Positions 1 to 9,900 of a stretch of 64,000 nucleotides of DNA are shown here, in pieces. Position 1 is the stretch's first letter; each line of letters opens with the position of its first letter. Origin of the DNA: Bacteroidales bacterium (GTDB lineage Bacteria > Bacteroidota > Bacteroidia > Bacteroidales > Tenuifilaceae); assembly GCA_013141385.1 (NCBI GenBank), contig JABFRB010000001.1, forward strand, positions 1 to 64,000, given 5' to 3'. A program made the translations under genes and the position numbers. The notes beneath the pieces were generated by a model, which saw only the letters and a list, made by a program, of their open reading frames with translations, made no database searches and had not been told where the DNA came from.

Positions 1-128
1 GTGGTTAATAATCTTGCTGGCTTTGATCTCAGGCGCAGCCTGCCCTTCATAGAACGACGGCGGCATGTAGCCGCCGCCGAACCCAATCAATCTTGTTATT
101 TGTTTTACAGCCTCCGATTAACGGGGGG
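1..128. repeat. Rhs-locus repeat, copy A (cut by window edge)
   Basis: Copy of the dispersed repeat found also at 819-932, 2882-3062, 3314-3518, 26514-26755 and 27850-28095. It reads on the plus strand from GTGGTTAATAATCTTGCTGG through a small hairpin (CAGGC/GCCTG), a second hairpin (GGCGGC ATGTA GCCGCC), the conserved box GCCGAACC, a T-rich spacer and the end AGCCTCCGATTAACGGGGGG. The left part of the repeat lies outside the window. Confidence 0.85.
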
Positions 129-247
129 CCTGTAAAGATATGTTCGACTAAGGTAAAACCTTAGCCGAACTTCTTTAAGTAGCCTCAGCTTAACGGGGGG
201 TAGAACCTTAGCCGAACTTCTTTAAATAGCCTCAGGCTAAAAGGGAG
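129..247. repeat. Two short-form repeats with TAAGGT/ACCTTA stem
   Basis: Short versions of the same repeat. 129-200 reads GTTCGAC, stem TAAGGT, loop, stem ACCTTA, GCCGAAC, T-rich spacer, AGCCTCAGCTTAACGGGGGG. 201-247 is a partial second copy starting inside the right stem arm. The frame around the stem is the same as in the long copies but the stem sequence is different and still perfectly paired. Confidence 0.8.
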
Positions 248-250
248 AAT

Positions 251-583
251 CTAGCAAGGTGTTAATGTTAATTTTTCGATTTCATCTCTTGAAAGAGGTT
301 TGATTTTATCAAAGTATTTTTGCTTGTGCAATTTATCAATTGTCTGTTTTATTATATCAACGGCTACTTCTTTGACAATAATTAGATTAGGGTCAACCGC
401 AAAAAAACCTTGATCATTTAGTTCTGATTCAAAATCCTGACAAAGTCTAACTATATCATATACAATCAATTGAAATACATTGTCATTAATTTCAACATAA
501 ATATCAGAACGAAATCCTCTATTGATTGAATTAAATTCCATTAACTCGCTATCATCTAAACAATAAATAATTAACTCTTCCAT
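251..583 (-). CDS. Putative Rhs-toxin immunity protein
   Basis: This 110-residue acidic, cytosolic-looking protein has no signal peptide or membrane segment, and I recognise no family. It lies 12 bases downstream of the remnant of an Rhs toxin tail (596-766) on the same strand, which is the usual place for the immunity gene of a polymorphic toxin. The ATG at 583 is the only sensible start. It ends at 251, a few bases before a repeat copy. Its toxin partner is truncated, so it may be an orphan immunity gene protecting against sibling toxins. The immunity role is inferred from position only. Confidence 0.6.
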   Translation of the reverse strand: MEELIIYCLDDSELMEFNSINRGFRSDIYVEINDNVFQLIVYDIVRLCQDFESELNDQGFFAVDPNLIIVKEVAVDIIKQTIDKLHKQKYFDKIKPLSRDEIEKLTLTPC

Positions 584-595
584 TTTATTATAGTT

Positions 596-766
596 TTAAT
601 GTGGTATTGTTGTGATTTGATCTAAAAGATATTGAAAATTATCTATCGTCATTTCGTTTGCTGGAACTATTTCAAAATGATTCAAATCTGGCCCTCTCCG
701 AATAATATTTAAGCCCTTTGGTAAATTATCAATTCTATAAGCACCTCCAAATCTAGAAAGACCGCT
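596..766 (-). pseudogene. 3' remnant of an Rhs toxin C-terminus
   Basis: About 56 codons of coding sequence remain, ending PANEMTIDNFQYLLDQITTI plus two residues and a stop at 596-598. The pattern (HFEIVP followed by an amphipathic helix) resembles the last helix of many polymorphic toxins, but I cannot name the toxin class. Upstream the frame stays open only because it reads through a short repeat (767-817) and a long repeat (819-932), so everything before about 767 is repeat and not gene. The gene was therefore cut at a repeat edge. It is followed immediately by the putative immunity gene at 251-583. Confidence 0.6.
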
Positions 767-817
767 GGGGTAGAACCTTAGCCGAACTTCTTCAAACAGC
801 CTCAGCCTAACGGGGGG
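767..817. repeat. Short-form repeat (partial)
   Basis: Begins GGGGTAGAACCTTAGCCGAAC and ends CAGCCTCAGCCTAACGGGGGG. It is a partial short-form copy lacking the left stem arm, and abuts the truncated toxin tail at 596-766. Confidence 0.75.
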
Positions 818-818
818 A

Positions 819-932
819 TTTGCTGGCTTTGATCTCAGGCACAGCCTGCCATTCATAGAACGGCGGCGGCATGTAGCCGCCGCCGAATCCAATCATTCTT
901 GTTATGTTTATTACAGCCTCAACCTAACGGGG
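819..932. repeat. Rhs-locus repeat, copy D
   Basis: Long-form copy lacking the far left part: GCTGGCTTTGATCTCAGGC, hairpin CAGGC/GCCTG, hairpin GGCGGC ATGTA GCCGCC, GCCGAATCC and the end CAGCCTCAACCTAACGGGG. It abuts and truncates the lipoprotein gene 919-1224, supplying its last codons and stop. Confidence 0.85.
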
Positions 933-1224
933 AGGTATGGTTAAAAGCTATGTTTATCGTCCCTTCTTCGTTTGTATAAACTTCCGTTGGGCGATGGCCT
1001 TCAATTGGGTATTTGGCTTTGAGCATTTCAAAATCCATCAATGTAAAACCTAAAGGCAATTGAACTACAAGTTTTTTATTTAATACACTCTTGCTTTTTA
1101 ACTGTATTACAGAAGATTTATTATAATTTAATTGACTACCCTCAGATTCATTTGATTTTTTATTTACACCTGAATTACAGGATAATAAAAACAAGACCGA
1201 CAATACTAATAGATACATCTTCAT
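919..1224 (-). pseudogene. Lipoprotein gene truncated by a repeat
   Basis: The product starts MKMYLLVLSVLFLLSC, a lipoprotein signal peptide with the lipobox Cys at residue 16, then a polar linker and a short globular stretch (VYTNEEGTINIAFNHT). I chose the ATG at 1224 over an upstream start because it places the signal peptide at the N-terminus. The last residues (SPLG and stop) are read from the repeat at 819-932, so the normal 3' end is missing. The family is unknown to me. It lies behind a terminator (1237-1260), so it would need its own promoter. Position suggests another Rhs-associated accessory or immunity lipoprotein. Confidence 0.6.
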
Positions 1225-1236
1225 AATAACATCATT

Positions 1237-1260
1237 AAAAAAGCCTCGGTTTCCCGAGGC
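1237..1260 (-). terminator. Terminator after immunity candidate 1266-1487
   Basis: On the minus strand the hairpin GCCTCGG GAAA CCGAGGC is followed by six T (A run at 1237-1242). It sits 5 bases after the stop of the small gene at 1266-1487 and closes that toxin/immunity cassette. Confidence 0.8.
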
Positions 1261-1265
1261 TAATA

Positions 1266-1487
1266 TTAAAAATCCTTCCAATCCTTCTCATTAATTCCAA
1301 AATCCTCTTTAGCCGCTTGTAAGGCATGCTCCAACTCCTTAAACCAATCATCATAAATACATGGTTCTTCTAACACCTTATGATGATATAAAAAATAACC
1401 TCCACTATCCAGTGGGTCTTTTTCAACAACTAACCATTTAATACCATCAGAAATAAATTCATCTGGAATAATTGAGTACTTCTTCAT
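1266..1487 (-). CDS. Putative immunity protein for Rhs tip 1490-2881
   Basis: A 73-residue soluble, acidic protein beginning MKKYSIIPDEFISDGIKWLV. An in-frame TTG lies two codons upstream, but the ATG at 1487 is preferred. The start is 2 bases after the stop of the Rhs tip gene, so the two are probably translationally coupled, and a terminator follows at once. Size, charge and tight coupling fit an immunity protein for the toxin tip upstream. I do not recognise the family. Confidence 0.65.
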   Translation of the reverse strand: MKKYSIIPDEFISDGIKWLVVEKDPLDSGGYFLYHHKVLEEPCIYDDWFKELEHALQAAKEDFGINEKDWKDF

Positions 1488-1489
1488 AA

Positions 1490-2881
1490 TCAAGGATTAA
1501 TAATTGGGACATGATAGTTTGTAGCCGCTTTATTTAAATTTAATGGACTAAATATTTCAAAGTTAAAATGAGGACCAGGTCCATGAGCTCCAGTAATATC
1601 AGAGGTAGTCATTCTAAACTGTCTAAGTTGGTCTGATGACCTAAATACTCCAGGAGCAATTTCAGAATAACCGGGTTTTAAAAATTTCCCAGCTAATTCT
1701 AATCCTCTTTCTGCTGTTCTGGCTTTTGCAGTTAATTGAATAGTTTTATTTACTGCTTTAGCTCCTGTTGCAGCCCAACCCGCAATAGGAATCATCGCAG
1801 CTGCACTAAGCCCAGCATTAAGATAGTCTCCACGTGCAGTATAAATCAAGGCATTCGCCCCATCTGCCACTTCTCCAATAACTGGGATTAATCCAACAAC
1901 ATCTAAACCACCTTGTACCCAATCCATTGCATTACTGCCACCCCCTTGTCCGTTGTTTCCTATGCTGGTAATTGAGGTCACTCCAATTGAAATTAGTTCA
2001 TCACCATTGTATAAATGAAGACCATAATAGCTACCTTTTGCTGATTGATAATAATATCCTTCAGCATTTATTGCAAACGTTCCAATGTTAAGTGTAGTAG
2101 TTAGAAAGCTAACTGCTTCTTCCGGTGTTAAACATTTATTTTCAACCCAATTTGTCTGAACAGCCTTATAATCAACCGTTTTTCCAGTTGCTTTATCCGT
2201 ATATGTGCCATCCCAATTGTAAACATAGCCAGCGCTCCCAGCTGCGGGTCCCCTTCCTCGATTAAGATACTCTACAATTACACCGCTTCCCCCTCTCATA
2301 TCATACCCTAAATCCGATAACTTAAAGCCGTTATCCATTAATTCCTTTTGATTGTACCCTGTTGGATCGGTGAATGCTAGCGGGTTGTTGAGGCAGTAGG
2401 TGTAGCGGTTGTAGTTCTGGGCGTTATTAGGGCTTTTAACGAATGGGTCGGGGCTTAGGAAGCGTTGCAGGTAGGGGTCGTATAGCCTACCGTTCATGTT
2501 TATTAGGCCAAAGCCCGCCATGTGTTCATGGCCTGTGTAACCACGGTCGAAGCGGGGCTGCATGTCATTCAAATTGCCTAAGGCATTGGCAATGCTTATG
2601 GGTTTTAGCACCCATGTGGAAGGATTCCTTGGTCGTCCCCAAGCATCGTAGCTGTAGGTGTTCTCAACGGTGCCGCTCTCGCTGGTGATTTTGAGCCACG
2701 AGCCCTGATTATCGGTGTGTATATAGTGCAGCGCACCGTTGGCTGAACCCACTTTTTCCCATACGGCACAGATACCCGTTGGGGCAGTAATAAAGGTTCG
2801 GCTGGAGGTGATATTCCCTGAGTTATCGAGTATAAACTCGCTGCTACCTAAGTAAATTTTGGAGGAGACCCCTGTAGACAT
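1490..2881 (-). CDS. Orphan Rhs core fragment with toxin tip
   Basis: This 463-residue protein lacks the N-terminal two thirds of an Rhs protein. Residues about 5-175 are nearly identical to the end of the Rhs core of the 2098-residue gene at 3990-10286, including RLYDPYLQRFLSPDP and the DPTGYNQ boundary. The tip then diverges. Residues about 325-370 (GLIPVIGEVADGANAL, then MIPIAGWAATGAKA) look like the pre-toxin domain that precedes many polymorphic toxins. The last 70 residues (FRSSDQLRQFRMTTSDITGA, then GPGPHFNFE) are the presumed toxin, whose activity I cannot assign. The start ATG and first codons (MSTG) come from repeat sequence joined to the core at the Val codon. There is no signal peptide, so it is either a silent donor module for recombination into the main Rhs gene or a displaced toxin. 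Confidence 0.8.
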   Translation of the reverse strand: MSTGVSSKIYLGSSEFILDNSGNITSSRTFITAPTGICAVWEKVGSANGALHYIHTDNQGSWLKITSESGTVENTYSYDAWGRPRNPSTWVLKPISIANALGNLNDMQPRFDRGYTGHEHMAGFGLINMNGRLYDPYLQRFLSPDPFVKSPNNAQNYNRYTYCLNNPLAFTDPTGYNQKELMDNGFKLSDLGYDMRGGSGVIVEYLNRGRGPAAGSAGYVYNWDGTYTDKATGKTVDYKAVQTNWVENKCLTPEEAVSFLTTTLNIGTFAINAEGYYYQSAKGSYYGLHLYNGDELISIGVTSITSIGNNGQGGGSNAMDWVQGGLDVVGLIPVIGEVADGANALIYTARGDYLNAGLSAAAMIPIAGWAATGAKAVNKTIQLTAKARTAERGLELAGKFLKPGYSEIAPGVFRSSDQLRQFRMTTSDITGAHGPGPHFNFEIFSPLNLNKAATNYHVPIINP

Positions 2882-3062
2882 TTTTTGTAGTTTCTATTGC
2901 GAATTTACAAATTATACCATTATCAATTGCTTTTACAGTGGTTAATAATCTTGCTGGTTTTGATCTCAGGCGCAGCCTGCCATTCATAGAACGACGGCGG
3001 CATGTAGCCGCCGCCGAACCCAATCAATCTTGTTATTTTTCTTACAGCCTCAGTTTAACGGG
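2882..3062. repeat. Rhs-locus repeat, copy E (extended)
   Basis: Extended copy: TTTTTGTAGTTTCTATTGCG, an AT-rich stretch, GTGGTTAATAATCTTGCTGG (2938), hairpin CAGGC/GCCTG, hairpin GGCGGC ATGTA GCCGCC, GCCGAACCC and CAGCCTCAGTTTAACGGGG. On the minus strand it lies directly upstream of the orphan Rhs gene 1490-2881. Confidence 0.9.
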
Positions 3063-3313
3063 GGTCGTCCCCAAGCATCGTAGCTGTAGGTGTTCTCAAC
3101 GGTGCCGCTCTCGCTGGTGATTTTGAGCCACGAGCCCTGATTATCGGTGTGTATATAGTGCAGCGCACCGTTGGCTGAACCCACTTTTTCCCATACGGCA
3201 CAAATACCTGTTGGGGCTGTGATAAAGGTTCGGCTGGAGGTGATATTCCCTGCGTTATCGAGTATAAACTCGCTGCTGCCTAAGTAAATTTTGGAGGAGA
3301 CCCCTGTAGACAT
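3063..3313 (-). pseudogene. Truncated duplicate of Rhs core fragment
   Basis: 83 codons, MSTGVSSKIYLGSSEFILDN to DAWGRP, nearly identical to the first 83 codons of the gene at 1490-2881. The frame is then cut by the CCCCGTTAA end of the repeat at 2882-3062. Positions 2631-2881 and 3063-3313 are the same 251 bases at an offset of 432, and the repeat next to each copy has the same offset. The fragment is the result of a 432-base tandem duplication and is not expected to be functional. Confidence 0.9.
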
Positions 3314-3518
3314 TTTTTGTAGTTTCTATTGCGAATTTACAAATTATACCATTATCAATTGCTTTTACAGTGGTTAATAATCTTGCTGGTTTTGATCTCA
3401 GACACAACTTGTCCCGCAAAAGGCGGGAGCCTGCAATTCATAGAACTACAGCGGCATGTAGCCGCTGCCGAATCCAATCATTCTTGTTATATTTTTTACA
3501 ACCTCCGATTAACGGGGG
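3314..3518. repeat. Rhs-locus repeat, copy F (variant stems)
   Basis: Same order as copy E, offset by 432 bases. The first hairpin is changed and extended by an inserted CCCGC AAAA GGCGGG hairpin. The second stem is AGCGGC ATGTA GCCGCT, so a change in one arm is matched in the other. It ends CCTCCGATTAACGGGGG. Confidence 0.9.
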
Positions 3519-3620
3519 ATGTTTCATATTATTATCGCAAAATGCGATTATTTTACTTATTACCTGCTTCGTTTGGTTTAGGCTGCTTGCGTAAGTTGGC
3601 TTTGTCCTATCAGGCAGTAG
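3519..3620. other. Spacer with TCGCA palindrome
   Basis: No gene. It contains the short palindrome ATCGCA AAA TGCGAT (3534-3548), also seen near 12526, 32001 and 32505. Confidence 0.6.
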
Positions 3621-3690
3621 CCTGTAAAGATATGTTCGACTAAGGTAGAACCTTAGCCGAACTTCTTTAGGTAGCCTCAACTTAACGGGG
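3621..3690. repeat. Short-form repeat, copy G
   Basis: CCTGTAAAGATATGTTCGAC, stem TAAGGT AGA ACCTTA, GCCGAAC, TTCTTTAGG, AGCCTCAACTTAACGGGG. The outer GTTCG/CGAAC also pairs. It lies just downstream (minus strand) of the putative immunity gene 3711-3983. Confidence 0.85.
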
Positions 3691-3710
3691 ATATTAACTC
3701 CTTTAGATAT

Positions 3711-3983
3711 TTATGAATAGGTTGAGAAAATTAGAGTTATTAAAACAACAACATCAAGAATAAATAAAATGCCACACATTAAAAAAAATAAAAAGGTATA
3801 CCTATTAAATACATTCTCTTTGTGGATTTTATAAAATTCTTTTATATCAGAAATTTCAAGGTATAAGAAGGTAACGTTAATCCCTTTCTTTTTTAGGATG
3901 GATTTTATTACTAAAGTTAATATTCCATTAATTGATCCTAACACCACCATTGAGATGGCAAGGGGTATTATAAAGCTTTCCAT
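3711..3983 (-). CDS. Small membrane protein, putative Rhs immunity
   Basis: 90 residues with two hydrophobic helices: about residues 5-28 (IIPLAISMVVLGSINGILTL) and 63-86 (TFLFFLMCGILFILDVVVLI), separated by a basic, polar loop. It starts 6 bases after the stop of the large Rhs gene. A membrane-embedded immunity protein would fit a toxin that attacks membranes, and the Rhs tip is unusually hydrophobic and glycine-rich. Both role and pairing are inferred from position and topology; the family is not recognised. Confidence 0.6.
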   Translation of the reverse strand: MESFIIPLAISMVVLGSINGILTLVIKSILKKKGINVTFLYLEISDIKEFYKIHKENVFNRYTFLFFLMCGILFILDVVVLITLIFSTYS

Positions 3984-3989
3984 AGTATT

Positions 3990-6900
3990 TTATTTATGTA
4001 AATGAATATCTTTCCAATCAAATATAGGCATCCAATCTCGAAAAGTTGTATTCGTTACTTGATATGACGCCCCTAATCCAGCACCGATTCCTATTTTAAT
4101 AATCCAATAAGAACTCCCTATGTCATCATTATCTAATCCACTTTGACCATTACCCGAGATTGAAATAGAAAACATACTCGCATTACCAACCCAAGAATGA
4201 CTTATACCTTCAAGTTTTGAAAGGTCAAAACTTTTCTTTGGAATGCCAATAATAAAATTCCATCCAGCAGAGGCTTCAAGACCATATGCTTTACCATTAG
4301 AGATAAATTGCGCTCCATCCTTACCGTTATTTGCAATCACAAAACCACCTTCAACTGTATAACCAAGCACGAACAAAGCTATTGTTGCATCCAAGGAAGA
4401 CCCTGCAAATAAGCCTCCGTTTTTTCCGCCCCCTTCTACTGAGGGATCTAGCAGATTTCCAGCATCAGAAAAAACTCCATTGCATGCGAACAAGTTACTC
4501 TTTTTATTCGTGATTTTATACATGTGCACGTTTCCTTCATCGTCATAACTTATTGCATTTGGATTCATAGCCATTGCGTTAATGTAAATTGCGCGGGCAT
4601 AATCTCCCGTGGCTCCTAAAGAATTGAAAGAGATATAATCAAAAACCTTGTCAAAGGATGCATTTTTACCCGTCGCTTTATCCATATAGGTGCCATCATC
4701 CCAATTGTAAGCATAACCTAAACTGCCAGCCGCAGGACCCCTGTCTCGATTAAGATATTCTTTAATAACACCAAATCCCCCCCTCATATTATATCCAACG
4801 TCCGAGAACTTAAAGCCGTTATCCATCAATTCCTCTTGATTATAACCTGTGGGATCTGTATAAGCCAGCGGGTTATTCAAACAGTAGGTGTAGCGGTTGT
4901 AGTTCTGGGCGTTATTGGGTGATTGTACAAATGGGTCGGGGCTGAGGAAGCGTTGCAGGTAGGGATCGTAAAGCCTACCGTTCATGTTTATTAGGCCAAA
5001 GCCCGCCATGTGTTCATGTCCAGTGTAGCCACGGTCAAAGCGGGGCTGCATATCATTCAAATTGCCTAAAGCATTGGTAATACTTATGGGCTTTAGTGCC
5101 CATGTGGAAGGATTCCTTGGTCGTCCCCAAACATCGTAGCTGTAGGTGTTCTCAACGGTGCCGCTCTCGCTGGTGATTTTGAGCCACGAGCCCTGATTAT
5201 CGGTGTGTATATAGTGCAGCACACCGTTGGCTGAACCCACTTTTTCCCAAACGGCACAAATACCCGTTGGGGCAGTAATAAAGGTTCGGCTGGAGGTGAT
5301 ACTCCCTGCATTATCGAGTATAAACTCGCTGCTACCTAAGTAAATTTTAGAGGAGACTTTGGTGTTGTTCTGGTACTGGTCTACCTTGCAACGGTTACCC
5401 GAAGGGCCATAGGTGAAAATGTTCTTGTAGGTACCATTGTCTATCTCGGCAATCTTATTATCGCCAGTAAATGAGCTGTTTGTAGTAAATGTAGGTGAAT
5501 GACCAGTAGTATCTGCTGGGCCTGTAACACTACCAACAGCATGAGGTTTACCCGTTACGTTGTAGTTGTAGTTTCCTACTAGTGATGTGCTGCTAATGTT
5601 ACCGTTATTTGCATACTGGTAGGATACCGTTTGCCCGGAGATGGTTGATGAGGTAAGCCTATTCAGGTTATCGTAGTCAAACGCCTCGGATAAAGCCCCA
5701 TCGGTTCTTGTATCGAGCATTTTTTTGGAGTTATAGGTATAGCCAAGATTCTGAATGCTGGTTTCGTTACCCGATGTACCCGTTTTAATGGCACTTAGCA
5801 TATAATCGTTGTTATAATTCCATTTAGTTATTAACCCGTTACCCATTGTAAAATCAGTCCACTGCTCACGGTCATTAACACCTGTGCCCTCCCATATCGG
5901 GCTTAGCGTGTTATTGGCAAATTTACCAATTTTCTGAAGATATCCTACCTGATCATAAGTGTACTCTAGCGTAAGACCTGTTGGGTTGATAACCCTATAC
6001 AGGCGGTTATCGCCGTTGTACTGGTAAGTGGTTACGAGAGGATCTCCAAGCCCTGTGGTGGTAACAGTGGTTGGCCTGTAGAGGTTATCGTAGTCGTAGG
6101 TCTCTGTGATACTACCGCGAGTAGCGGTTGCTTGTAAACCTTTCAATCCTGATGTTTCGTAGTAGGAATAACTCTCGCTAATATTGCCGGTGGTACTTGT
6201 AGTTGCCTTGGAGGTTAATCGACCGTAAGCGTCGTACCCAAGCGTGTCTACCTGATTTTTGGCATCGGTTTGGGTTTTAAGCTGCCCGAACTCGTTGTAG
6301 GTATAGGTTGTAGTGCCCGCATCCGGGGTTACAAGCGTAAGCTGGTTACCCATATCATCGTAGGTCATACTGGTGGTATTTCCGAACGTGATGATATTTT
6401 TCAGCTTCCCTGTGGCGTAGTAATTGTAGGTTAAATCGCCATTTGTCCCGGTAGCACTTGCCACATTCCCTGCATTGTCAAAATTCTTGGTTTGGTAAAT
6501 CCCTGTGATGTTATCTGTAATCGTTTCGGTATTACCACTGTAGGAATAGGAGGTATTAAGATTCTTACCTGTAACGAGAGTTAGCCTGCCAATATTATCG
6601 TATGAGTAGGCGGTTGAAACATCAAAACCAGATTGTTGCTGGCTACTTACAGATCCATCGGGGTTATAGCTATAGGTAGTGGAAATATCGTGGTTTAAAT
6701 GACCCTTTGCTGTTTTATACACCAGCTGACCCTTGGTGTTATAGTAGCTCTTTGCCGTGTTACCGTTGCTCACCGAATTCTGTACCTTGTACACGCTATT
6801 TGTAACGGAGTTATCCCATTCAAGGCTAGTTGTGTTTATGGTTCCATCGGGTAGGTGTATGGTAGATATAAGTCCACCGCCAGAGGGGGTGTAGCTGTAG

Positions 6901-9900
6901 CTGGTTACCAGACCATTGGGATCGGTCTCGGTGAGTTTAGCCCCATCGGAAGCTCTATATGTAACAGATGATTTATAGCCAGCGGGGTTAGTGCTAGAGG
7001 TTACAAAGCGACCATAGCTATCGAACTCAACGGTGCTTGTTCGAGTACCATCATTGGTAGTGCTAACGCTCACGCTACGGGCATTCCCGTAACTATCGAA
7101 GTTACCGTAGGTGGTGGTAAGGCTACCAAACTGAACCTTGGATGTTAGCCTAAACGGGTTGGTTGCACCATAGCTATAGGTTTCGGAGCTAGTTTTAGTA
7201 TCCGTTCCATTGGTTCGGGTTACTGTGATCTGTGTAGGTCGTGATTTGAATCCCGAAATAGTAGAGTACTGGATACTATTTTGTGTTGACCAGCTACCTG
7301 ATGTCACCGTCTGGCTCTCAACCCTACCAATGCTTGAATTGAAAGTATTGGTTGTAGAGGTGGTAACACCTTTTACATTATCTGTAGTGGAGGATGAGGA
7401 TATATAGGGTAAAAAGAACTTCCTGTTAAGATCGCCTCCAAGCGAACTAACCGTACTACTACTGGATGAGACAGAAGTTCCTCCTCTGCTAGAAGTCTGG
7501 CTACTCATCCATACGTGGTAAATGCTGTTATTATTTGGTAGCGTAAAGCTAAAGTTGCTAGATACGGTAATGTTATGGGTTAAATGCGTGGTTGCGCTAG
7601 TAAAGGTATTGAATCCGAGGAATCCCAAACCTTGTACATGACTGTAACCAGTGCTGTAGGTATACTTTATGCTACTGTATAGCGCACTTCCATTTGTTGT
7701 TTTTAGCGTATCAACCACCTGCATTGGTCCCCTAACCAGAACTAAAGGAAGATTTGGCTTTTGGAATGAAGTGTTGAATTCCCTGTTATCAGCAAACATT
7801 TTGTAGATAAAAGAAGATTTAATGCCCATCCCATCGGTTAAGCTACTTACGAAAAGATCTCTGTTGAGCTTGTTGGTGAACGAAATTATCTTATAGGGCT
7901 CAAAAACGTTTGTGCTTCCTACCAAATAGTAATCGTTGCAACCGTAGAATAGCTCTTTCTGTCCATCGTTATTAAAGTCAATGGCGGCTATAAAACTTGT
8001 TGCATGAGCATCATACACGGCGTTGTCAACCGCAAGCATGATCTGTGGGGACAGTGCGGTAAAAGTTTCTCCCTTTGAGATGAAAATGTTGACAATCCCA
8101 CTGCGTGCATATACTATATCCGACTTCCCGTCGTTGTTGATATCATCAGTGCAAACAGCCAGAGCAGATGCAGGTGAAATTGTTCTTTGGATTACACTTA
8201 GGTTCGATCTTAAGGCAGTAATGCTATCATTTAAAGAGGTATTTTCGTAGTGACCGGGATCGGTGGGAGATTGCCCCTCTATAGAGTTAATATTGCTGGG
8301 TATTGTGCCGGACACAAAACCATTGCCAGTGAAATATTTCAGAACCCATCCAGAGGTAGTCTTGGCAATGTAATCAGTTTTCCCATCGCCATTAAAATCG
8401 CCAAGGTTTACATCCGTAAATGCGCTAGTGGTAGTATCCGTGTAAAGATTTGCGAAGGTTGACCCGTTGAATTCCCAGATAGAACCCTGACCTGAACCGC
8501 CAAGGGCTAAAAGATCAATCCTGCCATCCCCGTTGAAGTCTGCCATTTTAACATCGGAAACATTGTATGATATGCCTTCACATCCAGTAAGCGTACCATT
8601 TAAAACCTCTAACCTATCGATATCCCCATCATTATCAATATCAGCGTAATAGAATGAATACTTATCTTTTGGTTGGTGGTTTATTTTTAAATCCCTTACT
8701 TGAGTTACAATAGAGTAATATTCGTTCTTGTCAAAACTATTTCCATCGAAGAGATAGGCATCTATATAATCCACTTCAGATAAGTAAACAACGCGTTCTT
8801 CATTTTCCATCCCAGTTTCTTGAAGGCTAGAGGTATAGTGAACAAGTATTTCATCTTTTCCATCGTTGTTATAATCTACAACGTTAATATCTTTCACAAC
8901 AATTGTTTTCAGCATATCCCATATTACTTCAGTAAATGGATCCTGATATTCCCAACTACAGCTGAACGGGAGATCTTCTATAGCGTAATTGGCTGAACCA
9001 TTAATGTAAACGGTCATAGTTGAACCACCTGCCCAAGAGACCTTATCTATTTTCCCATCCCCGTTAAAATCGCCAAAGTACCATTGGCTTGTCCATAGAT
9101 TTCCCATTCCTGCATTGGCTAATGAATAGGTATAATCTGCACTTGCTCCCCATGTAATATAGGTTGGGTTGTACTTTACACCATCCGCAGTTAGCGAAAT
9201 CTTATAAAGTTTGCTGTACTGATCGTTAAAATAGGTAAACTCATAGTCTTTAGAGAGAGAGTTCTCGCTATATACTTTAATAGCAGTAAGGAGAACGTTC
9301 TTCGTAACCTTATCTCCTGCAACATACCCACTGCTAGTATCGGTTCGTTTATCGTAGTAGAATTTTACGCTATTGTAAGGCGATTTATTGGAAGTACTAT
9401 TGCCTGTATATTTGATCTCATTAATTCTATACTCACCAATGGTATTATCGCCTGAATAGATGAACTGAACATAATTGCCATCAGGATCAGTAACCCTGCT
9501 TATTGCCCATGAAATGGGAGTGTTAGAATCAATTGCTAGGATTTGTGAATTACCCTCCTTGCCGTATTCCATAACCATGCCATCCTGCGTGGTTAGGGTA
9601 AAACTGTTACTGCTAAACTCAATCTTAGTGTATGGGTTATTTGCTGGGTAGTAGATGCTTGCATTCGGATCCTTTATTAAACGAACCCCATCGAGCGCAA
9701 AGGTGTTATCAGTAAGTTTAACGCCATCGGAGGTACCATCGTAGTAAGTATTCTTGCCTACTCTGGAGATGGAGGAAAGTCCTGCCAGATTCCAGCCCCA
9801 GCCGAGGAGTCCATTTCCGCTCTGGCTGCTGTATACAATGCTCAAGTTTGGCTGCATACCGTGTGATCCTGGTGAAACCTGTATGGGTAGTTGGTATGTT

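Noticed and set aside
1-3690. Repeats as integron attC sites (GTTRRRY-like GTTAAGT, GTTAAAC at the CCCCGTTAA end)
   Set aside because: The opposite RYYYAAC partner is not found at the other end, some copies break the consensus, orientation relative to the genes is wrong and no integrase is present.
1-3690. Repeats as a CRISPR array
   Set aside because: Copies are long, variable, irregularly spaced and separated by gene fragments; no cas genes.
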